DNA of 23,136 nt, taken from NCBI GenBank assembly GCA_041581055.1, contig JBFGCT010000050.1:1-23136 (forward strand), read 5' to 3'. The position numbers and the translations under genes are program-made. The stretch comes from JBFGCT01 sp041581055 (GTDB taxonomy: Bacteria > Actinomycetota > Acidimicrobiia > Acidimicrobiales > Ilumatobacteraceae). This document shows, piece by piece, positions 14,501-19,799 of this stretch (its first letter is position 1; the number at the start of each line of letters is the position of its first letter). The notes under the pieces are model-generated. The model had not been told where the DNA came from. It searched no databases and was given only the letters and a program-made list of their open reading frames with translations.

Positions 14501-15342
14501 CCTTCACGGCGCCCGGCGACGTTCGGTCGTGGTCCGACGAGCAGCGCTGCGCCGGACGGTCGGTCGCGCTGGTGCCGACGATGGGCGCGCTGCACGACGG
14601 GCACCTGGCCCTGATCCGCGACGCCCGCCGGCGCAGCGCCGTCGTCGTCGTGTCGATCTTCGTCAACCCGCTGCAGTTCAACGAGTCGACCGACTTCGAG
14701 TCCTACCCCCGCCCGATCGACGACGACCTGGTCGCCTGCGACCGCGAGGGCGTCGACGCCGTGTACGCGCCGACCGGGGCGACGATGTACCCGGAGCGGT
14801 TCTCCACCGGCGTCGCCGTCGCCGGCCTCACCGCCTCGATGGAGGGAGCGATGCGCCCCGGCCACTTCGACGGGGTGACGACGGTCGTGACCAAGCTGTT
14901 CAACGCCGTTCGCCCACGCGCGGCGATCTTCGGCGAGAAGGACTACCAGCAGCTGGTGATCATCCGCCGCATGTCGCGCGACCTCGATCTGGGCGTCGAG
15001 ATCATCGGGCACCCGATCGTCCGCGAGCCCGATGGGGTGGCCCTGTCCAGCCGCAACGCCCGCCTCGGTCCGGACGAGCGCGTGGCCGCCCGCTGCGTCC
15101 CCCGCTCGCTCGAGGCCGCGGCCCGCCGAGCTGCCGCGCCGGGCGCGACCGCCGCAGCGGTCACCGCCGCCGCCGAGAAGGCCACCGCGACCGAGCCGCT
15201 CGCCCGACCCGAGTACGTGACCGTGTTCGACGGCGAGACGTTGGCCGAGCTCGATCGGCTGACGCCCTCAGCGCGGGTCGCGACCGCCGTGTGGATCGGC
15301 GATGTCCGCCTGATCGACAACCGCCCCCTGTTCGACGGCTGA
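14494..15342 (+). CDS. panC: Pantothenate synthetase (pantoate--beta-alanine ligase)
   Basis: A protein of 282 residues, the usual PanC length. It joins pantoate and beta-alanine, using ATP, to make pantothenate for CoA. VPTMGALHDGH at 28-37 carries the HxGH nucleotide-binding motif (His34, His37). Further motifs are FVNPLQFN, MRPGHFDGVTTVVTKLFN, FGEKDYQQL, and the KMSKS-like LSSRNARL. I chose GTG 14494 because it reproduces the normal N-terminus; GTG 14476 is an in-frame alternative. It overlaps the peptidase stop by 7 bases. No panD or panB is visible in the window. The last 75 nt overlap the convergent CPBP protease gene. Confidence 0.95.
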   Translation: MLTFTAPGDVRSWSDEQRCAGRSVALVPTMGALHDGHLALIRDARRRSAVVVVSIFVNPLQFNESTDFESYPRPIDDDLVACDREGVDAVYAPTGATMYPERFSTGVAVAGLTASMEGAMRPGHFDGVTTVVTKLFNAVRPRAAIFGEKDYQQLVIIRRMSRDLDLGVEIIGHPIVREPDGVALSSRNARLGPDERVAARCVPRSLEAAARRAAAPGATAAAVTAAAEKATATEPLARPEYVTVFDGETLAELDRLTPSARVATAVWIGDVRLIDNRPLFDG

Positions 15343-16161
15343 CGCTCCCCGCCCGTCCTGCAGGTCGTCGGCGACGCCCGTGAGCACGATCAGCATCACC
15401 ACGCCGTTGAAGATCGCGTGGGCGACCACGGTCGCCCCGATGCGCCGGAGCAGGTAGGCCGCCCCGCCGAACACCGCCCCGACACCGGAGAGCACGAGCA
15501 CCAGCCCGATGTTGCCGACCCCGCGCACCGGGTCGACATGGGCGGCCCCGAAGAGCGTCGCCTGGAGCGCGATCGCGCCGACCGCCGGGATTCGGCTCAG
15601 CAGGCCGCGCAGCACCACGCCGCGAAACACCAACTCCTCGACGAGCGGCGCGGCGATCACGGCCGTGATGACGATCGACACGATGTACGCGCGGTCCGCC
15701 TGGAGTTCGGCGATCCCCTCGGTGTTGTTCGAGATCGGCACGTCGAGCACGAGTACGACCGCGGCGATCGCCAGCTGGCAGCCGACCCCGGCAAGCCATG
15801 TCAGCGGCCCCCAGCCGAGGTCGGACCAGCGCACGCTGAGCCCCAGGTCGCGCGCGGTACGACCGGTGCCCCAGCGGCGGCTCACCGCCACACACCACGC
15901 GACCGCCGGCCCGTATCCGAGGGCCGCGAGCACGACGACGTAGACGACGATCGGCCAGTCGAACCGGACGAGCGCGTCGAGCACGTACTTCGAGGCGAGC
16001 AGCGACACGGTCAGCACGATGACCGCCCCGACCGCCGCCTGGACCGGAAGCGTCGGGTGGGGCGGGCGGACCTCGAATCGCGGGCCAAGGCCGGCCGCCG
16101 GCGGCACGTACGGAACCGTCGCGTCGACCGGCGGCCCGAGCGGTGGCGGCAGCTCGCTCAC
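15268..16161 (-). CDS. CPBP (CAAX/Abi) family intramembrane metalloprotease
   Basis: A protein of 297 residues. A Pro-rich cytosolic N-terminus (1-38) is followed by about seven or eight membrane helices. The active-site motifs are EExxxR (Glu175, Glu176, Arg180 in VEELVFRG), FxxxH (FGAAH, His208) and a final His248 in the helix VVAHAIFNG. The family includes prenyl-protein processing, bacteriocin self-immunity and signalling proteases, and the substrate here is unknown. The 37 residues after the last helix (from about 261) form an unstructured tail, most of it antisense to panC. GTG 16161 lies 4 bases after the M1 peptidase stop, so the two form an operon. Confidence 0.88.
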   Translation of the reverse strand: MSELPPPLGPPVDATVPYVPPAAGLGPRFEVRPPHPTLPVQAAVGAVIVLTVSLLASKYVLDALVRFDWPIVVYVVVLAALGYGPAVAWCVAVSRRWGTGRTARDLGLSVRWSDLGWGPLTWLAGVGCQLAIAAVVLVLDVPISNNTEGIAELQADRAYIVSIVITAVIAAPLVEELVFRGVVLRGLLSRIPAVGAIALQATLFGAAHVDPVRGVGNIGLVLVLSGVGAVFGGAAYLLRRIGATVVAHAIFNGVVMLIVLTGVADDLQDGRGASAVEQGAVVDQADIADPHGGRDPR

Positions 16162-16165
16162 CGGC

Positions 16166-17725
16166 TCATCCCGGGTACCGGTCGGGGAGGTCGGTGGCGA
16201 ACAGCCAGTCGTCGAAGAACGCTCCCAGCTCCATGCCGCTCACCGTCTCGGCCAGCGCGATGAACGCCTCGGTCGACTGCGACGTGCCGGCGTTCGACTC
16301 GACCCAGCGCCGCAGCAGCTCGAAGAAGTCGTCGTCGCCGATCGTGCGCCGCAGGGCGTGGAGCACCGTCGCGCCACCGTCGTAAACCTCGTAGCCGAAC
16401 AGGTTGGCGGCGGTGGGCTCGCCCGTCGATGCCGAGCCGTCCTGCCGTCTGGTCAGCGCCTCCCCGGCCTGCTCGCCGACACTGGCGAATCCGGCTTCGT
16501 CGAGCCAGAGCCACTGGGCGTACGTGGCGAAGCTCTCGTTCAACCAGATGTCGCCCCAATCCGCGGGCGATACGGCGTTGCCGAACCACTGGTGCGCCAA
16601 CTCGTGGGCGAGGAGCAGGTGCTGCTCGAACGTGACCGACCCAGAGCCGTCGAAGTCGTCGAAGCCGTCGGCGCTGAACATCGACCGACCCTGGGTCTCC
16701 ATCGCCACGCTCCGCGGGAAGTCCGAGACGAACGCCAGGCCGTACCGATCGAGCGGGTACGGCCCGAACAGCTCCTCGAAGTACACGAGCTGGTCGTCGG
16801 TCACCGCGTAGAAATCGTCGAAGCCGTCGGCCGACGCTCCGGGCTCGACGTGCAGGAGCGGGATCTCGTCGCCGTCCGCGCTGACGAACGGCTCGCCGGT
16901 GACCAGCGTGTAGTCGCCGACGATCAGCTGCACGAGATAGGTCGCCATCGGCTGCGACTGCGACCAGACCCACGGGCGGTCGCCGTCACCACGTTGTTCC
17001 ATCTCCCCGTTGGCGATCGCCTCGAACCCGTCGGGCACCCCGAGCTCGAACCGCCACGTCGCCTTGTCGGACGGGTGATCGTTGCTCGGCATCCAGCGGT
17101 GCGCCCCACCGGGCTCGTTGAGGACGTACGACCCGTCGCCGGCCGCGTACCAGCCATCGCCGAGGTCGGTCACGCCTCGGCCGGCCGGGGTGGCCGAGTA
17201 GGCGACTTCCGCGGTGACGACCGGCCCCCGGTCGGGTGGGAGCTCGATCAACAGCTCACCGGGTCGGATGTCGAACGGGGCGTCCGCGCCGTCGACCGTC
17301 ACGCCCGAGATGTCGAGGTCCCGCGCGTCGAGCGCGAGTTGGCCCACGTCCGGCGCGACGTTCGCCTCGACGGTCACGGCCCCCTCGATCGAGCTGGTTC
17401 GCGGGTCGATGTCCAAAGCGACGTCGTAGGACAGCACGTCGACGTCGGGCGCGCCGAGCTCGGGGAACAACGGATCGCCGAGACCGGTCGCCGGGCCGCT
17501 GGTCGCCTGCCCCGGCTCGGTCGTCGGGCCGGTCGTCCGCGGCACGGTGGCCGGGGGCCCGGTCGTCGGCGGCACGGTCGTCGTCTCGACCGCGCTCCCG
17601 GCGTCGTCGGCGGTCGGGCCGGCGGCCGGGTCGTCGATGCGGTCCGCCCGCTCGGTCTCCACCGGCGCGGAGCTGCAGCCCCCGACGACGAGCAGCGCCA
17701 TCAACGTCGTCGCCCAGCGATGCAC
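16166..17725 (-). CDS. M1 family zinc metallopeptidase lipoprotein
   Basis: A protein of 519 residues. A lipoprotein signal (lipobox VVGG-Cys17) is followed by a Thr/Pro/Gly-rich linker to about residue 75. The aminopeptidase N-like beta-domain comes next, then the catalytic domain. The zinc site is HELAH (374-378) plus Glu397 (NESFATY), with the exact 18-residue spacing of gluzincins. AMETQGRSMF stands in for the GAMEN exopeptidase motif, and a Tyr in VYDGGATVLHALRR suits the catalytic tyrosine. The protein stops after the catalytic domain and lacks the long C-terminal ERAP domain, as usual for short actinobacterial M1 lipoproteins. GTG 17725 lies 6 bases after TACCCT. A copy of the promoter and first ~20 codons recurs at 19554-19649. 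Confidence 0.93.
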   Translation of the reverse strand: MHRWATTLMALLVVGGCSSAPVETERADRIDDPAAGPTADDAGSAVETTTVPPTTGPPATVPRTTGPTTEPGQATSGPATGLGDPLFPELGAPDVDVLSYDVALDIDPRTSSIEGAVTVEANVAPDVGQLALDARDLDISGVTVDGADAPFDIRPGELLIELPPDRGPVVTAEVAYSATPAGRGVTDLGDGWYAAGDGSYVLNEPGGAHRWMPSNDHPSDKATWRFELGVPDGFEAIANGEMEQRGDGDRPWVWSQSQPMATYLVQLIVGDYTLVTGEPFVSADGDEIPLLHVEPGASADGFDDFYAVTDDQLVYFEELFGPYPLDRYGLAFVSDFPRSVAMETQGRSMFSADGFDDFDGSGSVTFEQHLLLAHELAHQWFGNAVSPADWGDIWLNESFATYAQWLWLDEAGFASVGEQAGEALTRRQDGSASTGEPTAANLFGYEVYDGGATVLHALRRTIGDDDFFELLRRWVESNAGTSQSTEAFIALAETVSGMELGAFFDDWLFATDLPDRYPG

Positions 17726-17756
17726 GACCCGAGGGTAGCGACCGTGCAGGGCAAGG
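17661..17756. repeat. Direct repeat copy A1: M1 gene promoter, start and signal peptide
   Basis: These 96 bases recur at 19554-19649 with about four differences (by eye) and a 1-base indel at the outer end. The shared block spans the -10 box, the GTG start and the lipoprotein signal through APVE. Confidence 0.9.
17732..17737 (-). promoter_or_regulatory. -10 box (TACCCT) for the M1 peptidase-CPBP operon
   Basis: TACCCT on the minus strand, 6 bases before the GTG at 17725. It is kept unchanged in the duplicated copy at 19625-19630. Confidence 0.6.
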
Positions 17757-17821
17757 AGCCCGCGGCCGGGAATCGCCCGCCGGGGTGGGACTCATGTGTG
17801 AAGACCCGGCTCGCCATGGGC

Positions 17822-17827
17822 GTAAAC
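17822..17827 (+). promoter_or_regulatory. -10 box (TAAACT) for the low-GC cassette
   Basis: TAAACT in a short AT-richer patch, 9 bases before the ATG at 17837 and 28 before the methyltransferase GTG at 17856. TGTGAA at 17797-17802 is a poor -35 candidate with 19-bp spacing. Confidence 0.45.
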
Positions 17828-17836
17828 TGGCCGCTC

Positions 17837-17875
17837 ATGAGCATCGGGGAAACGTGTGATTCACAGCCGGACTGA
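17837..17875 (+). CDS. Possible 12-residue leader peptide overlapping the methyltransferase start
   Basis: ATG 17837 to TGA 17875 encodes MSIGETCDSQPD. The ATG lies at leaderless distance from TAAACT. The stop falls inside the methyltransferase gene, 18 bases after its GTG start, in another frame. Translation of the leader could help or hinder the downstream start. With only 12 codons and no homologue to compare, this is speculative. Confidence 0.25.
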   Translation: MSIGETCDSQPD

Positions 17876-18602
17876 CGATGTCCTTGTGCAGACGACAATC
17901 GCGGAGCAAGCCGTGTCGGAGGAGGCTGTGTCGTTCGACGACGTCTACGCGTCTGCACCGCCGGAGGGCGCATTCGGCCCGGTCGAGGCACCCATCCACC
18001 AATGCCTGGATTACGTCGAGGACGGCCTTCCGGCCGGCCATCGCACCGCGCTTGACATCGGCTGCGGCGACGGACGCCACGCTTCGTTCCTCGCCGATCG
18101 CGGGTGGACGATCGTTGGGCTGGACGCGTCAGCCACCGGCCTGGTCCGAGCTTCCGAACGAGTTGGCCCCCGATTCCATGGGCATGTCACCGAATTCTCC
18201 GCAACGAATGTGCGGGATTCGCAGCACGTAGTCGACTCGCTTGAAGAGCCGCCCGATCTTGTGCTGTCGATTACCTACCTCGATCACCTCGCGGAGGCTG
18301 ACAGGTCCAGTGCGTTCGACTTCATTCGGTACGCCACACCGGACGACGCCTACCTCCTCTTGTCGGTCTTCAGCGAAGCAGACCCGGGATCTTCAAATGA
18401 GACGATCTTCGCGCGGCGGCAGAGACTCGAACCGAGCCCAACCATTCCGGCGGTGCGCCATTACTTCACGATGCAAGAGCTCCTCGGAGAATTCGCTACG
18501 TCGCGCCCGACCATCTACGCCGCAGAAACCTACGAGCTCGCGCTCCATCCACCACGGCACTTCCACGGATTATTGTACCTGCTGCTGGGCCCCAAGAGCT
18601 AG
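17856..18602 (+). CDS. Class I SAM-dependent methyltransferase (TehB/UbiE-like), low-GC cassette gene 1
   Basis: A soluble protein of 248 residues. After an N-terminal helix region, FDDVYASAPPEGAFGPVEAPIHQ leads into the Rossmann domain. Motif I is TALDIGCGDGRHASFLADRGW (64-84), motif II ends with the ribose-binding Asp90 (VGLDAS), and motif IV is approximately DLVLSITYLDHL. The layout resembles TehB-like small-molecule methyltransferases, but the substrate is unknown. GTG 17856 has a good Shine-Dalgarno site (GGGGA at 17846-17850), unlike the leaderless neighbours. Base composition is clearly lower in GC than the flanks. It lies 8 bases upstream of a membrane protein gene in the same direction, and the pair appears to be a transferred cassette between duplicated gene ends. 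Confidence 0.85.
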   Translation: MIHSRTDDVLVQTTIAEQAVSEEAVSFDDVYASAPPEGAFGPVEAPIHQCLDYVEDGLPAGHRTALDIGCGDGRHASFLADRGWTIVGLDASATGLVRASERVGPRFHGHVTEFSATNVRDSQHVVDSLEEPPDLVLSITYLDHLAEADRSSAFDFIRYATPDDAYLLLSVFSEADPGSSNETIFARRQRLEPSPTIPAVRHYFTMQELLGEFATSRPTIYAAETYELALHPPRHFHGLLYLLLGPKS

Positions 18603-18610
18603 ACACTCTC

Positions 18611-19408
18611 GTGAAGAACCCCGAGTTTCTACTCGTGCTATCCGCGACGATCCTTGCCGCGCTACTCGGATTCTCGTATCTCGCCTTGGACTCATTCCTC
18701 ACCGAGGGGTGGAACTGGAGCAACGGACTGGCCGCTCTTGGCCGTAATCTGATCGCCGATCTGCTCGCCGTCGTCATCATCTTCATTGTGGTTTCAGTTG
18801 TGCTCGCGCGACGCGGGCTGGATCCTCTGGGCCGCTTCGCCAATTCGATCGGTTCTCGCATCGAGGCGGCGCTCGACGAGGTAGCGACTCGGCCGCTGGA
18901 GGCAATGCTGGATGAAGAGCATCCACAGCGGTTCGCATGGGACAGCGAGTTCCTCAGCCTGTCATCAGAGGTGACTCTGATCTGTCGATTCGCCACGGAC
19001 TTTCTTGAAGACTGGTTCGCCGAGTTTGTCGACTTCTTGAATGGCGGCGGCACGCTCACCCTCGTCTTGCCGGATCTCAGCCATGACCATCTAGTCACCG
19101 CTATGGATAGTCAAGGCGGCCGGGCCGGCCACGGACTCAAAGACCTGGTTGGACGGACTGAATCGCTTGTCAACTTGATCAATGAGGAATCGCGCCGAGG
19201 CAAGATTGAGCTACGCGTGATCGGTTCTCTGATCGGCTATGACATCTACCTGTCCGCCGGAGCCGTTGCGATTCAGGCACCGTACGAGAACCACTACCGC
19301 CCGGGAGCCAGGTGCCCCGTTCAGGTCTGCAAGCCGCAAACCGCGATGTACAGGTTTCTCGCCGACGAGGCGGAGTCGCTCGTCGCGTTGTCCTCCGACG
19401 GTGCGTGA
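18611..19408 (+). CDS. Two-helix membrane protein with a degenerate phospholipase D-like domain, low-GC cassette gene 2
   Basis: A protein of 265 residues. Helices are at about 6-28 and 47-67, with a short external loop between them (TEGWNWSNG), so the C-terminal 195 residues should face the cytoplasm. A linker (70-108) leads to a domain (110-260) that reads like the PLD-like sensor/effector fold. It has LSSEVTLICRFATDFLEDWF, GGGTLTLVLPD, KIELRVIGSLIGYDIYLSAGAVAIQAPYENHY and a final MYRFLADEAESL helix. No HxKxxxxD motif is present, so hydrolase activity is doubtful and binding or sensing is more likely. Fold assignment is from pattern alone. Starts at GTG 18611, 8 bases after the methyltransferase stop. 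A 60-base hand count here (18601-18660) gives 34 G/C. Confidence 0.75.
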   Translation: MKNPEFLLVLSATILAALLGFSYLALDSFLTEGWNWSNGLAALGRNLIADLLAVVIIFIVVSVVLARRGLDPLGRFANSIGSRIEAALDEVATRPLEAMLDEEHPQRFAWDSEFLSLSSEVTLICRFATDFLEDWFAEFVDFLNGGGTLTLVLPDLSHDHLVTAMDSQGGRAGHGLKDLVGRTESLVNLINEESRRGKIELRVIGSLIGYDIYLSAGAVAIQAPYENHYRPGARCPVQVCKPQTAMYRFLADEAESLVALSSDGA

Positions 19409-19440
19409 CCGGGTTCGGACGGGCCTTCTCGCCCGCGGTC
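19407..19440 (+). terminator. Possible stem-loop terminator after the low-GC cassette
   Basis: CGGGC (19420-19424) pairs with GCCCG (19431-19435) across a 6-base loop. An outer GACCG/CGGTC pair (19407-19411 and 19436-19440) has an 8-base bulge. No T-run follows. The first bases overlap the stop codon. Confidence 0.35.
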
Positions 19441-19473
19441 GAGTATCGCCTCCGGCCTGCTGAGCGGCGCCGC

Positions 19474-19527
19474 GAGCGGTTGCTCACCGTGACCCGGTAG
19501 CGGATGGCGTGGACGCTGTCGCCGGAC
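19474..19527. pseudogene. Remnant copy of the proA 3' end (copy C2)
   Basis: These 54 bases match 21907-21960, the last codons of proA, at 47 of 54 positions by hand count and in the same orientation. In the proA frame (minus strand) they read SGDSVHAIRYRVTVSNRS against SGDSVHTIRYRATVTDRS. No other part of proA is present, so this is a fragment. Confidence 0.85.
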
Positions 19528-19618
19528 CGTCTCCGGTGAATTCTCCACGTTCGACCGGCGCGGAGCTGCAGCCCCCGACGACGAGCAGCGCCGTCAACGT
19601 CGTCGCCCAGCGACGCAC
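19484..19618 (-). CDS. 44-residue mini-lipoprotein made by fusion of the duplicated M1 signal with the proA tail copy
   Basis: Starting at GTG 19618, the frame reads MRRWATTLTALLVVGGCSSAPVE, nearly identical to the M1 peptidase N-terminus with its lipobox Cys17. It then runs for 21 residues (RGEFTGDGPATASTPSATGSR) through the junction and through the proA fragment in a non-proA frame, to a TGA at 19484. The -10 box TACCCT, the 6-base spacing and the GTG are all kept, so it could be transcribed and exported as a short acylated peptide. It could equally be a dead fragment, and no family is known for it. Confidence 0.45.
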   Translation of the reverse strand: MRRWATTLTALLVVGGCSSAPVERGEFTGDGPATASTPSATGSR

Positions 19619-19649
19619 GACCCGAGGGTAGCGACCGTGCCGGGCCAAG
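19554..19649. repeat. Direct repeat copy A2: duplicated M1 gene promoter and signal peptide
   Basis: The second copy of the 96-bp block at 17661-17756, same orientation, offset 1893. Differences by eye are at the codons for residues 2 and 9 of the signal peptide and near 19641-19646, where a base is gained. Confidence 0.9.
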
Positions 19650-19710
19650 GACCCGCGCCAGCCGCGCGCAACGCGGTGCCGCCATGACGAAATCTTGACG
19701 GCTCGATCAT

Positions 19711-19792
19711 CCAGTTCCGAGGGACCTTGCCGATGAAGCCAGCGAGGCAATTCCCGACAGGCACCGGCGGGTGCTCGTCAGTCAGAACCTGG
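19711..19792 (+). ncRNA. Structured 5' leader of the CAP gene: candidate riboswitch-like three-way junction
   Basis: P1 pairs CCAGTTC (19711-19717) with GAACCTGG (19785-19792, one bulged C). Inside it, P2 spans 19721-19755 (GGGA/TCCC and TTGCC/GGCAA around a 14-base loop). P3 spans 19756-19779 (GAC-A-GGCACC with GGTGC-TC-GTC, a GGCG loop, one mismatch and one GU). P2 and P3 abut. The 3' strand of P1 contains the first GG of the Shine-Dalgarno site at 19791-19794, so forming P1 would hide it. I cannot match it to a known class. Confidence 0.45.
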
Positions 19793-19794
19793 AG
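19791..19794 (+). promoter_or_regulatory. Shine-Dalgarno site (GGAG) of the CAP gene
   Basis: GGAG, 5 bases before the ATG at 19800. It decides this start over the in-frame ATG at 19836. It is partly paired in the predicted leader structure. Confidence 0.6.
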
Positions 19795-19799
19795 CACCG

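Noticed and set aside
16019..17875. A 618-codon plus-strand frame opposite the M1 peptidase
   Set aside because: It is an antisense shadow without recognisable content. Only its last 12 codons, after a -10 box, are considered separately.
19695..19717. TTGACG at 19695-19700 as the -35 box of the CAP gene, and a tRNA T-arm-like stretch next to it
   Set aside because: No -10 box lies at the right distance, and no acceptor stem or anticodon arm can be built around the T-arm-like bases.
19711..19792. Assignment of the CAP leader to the ydaO (c-di-AMP) or GEMM (c-di-GMP) riboswitch classes
   Set aside because: Only short, scattered similarities are visible, and the conserved core sequences as I know them are not there. 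It is left unassigned.
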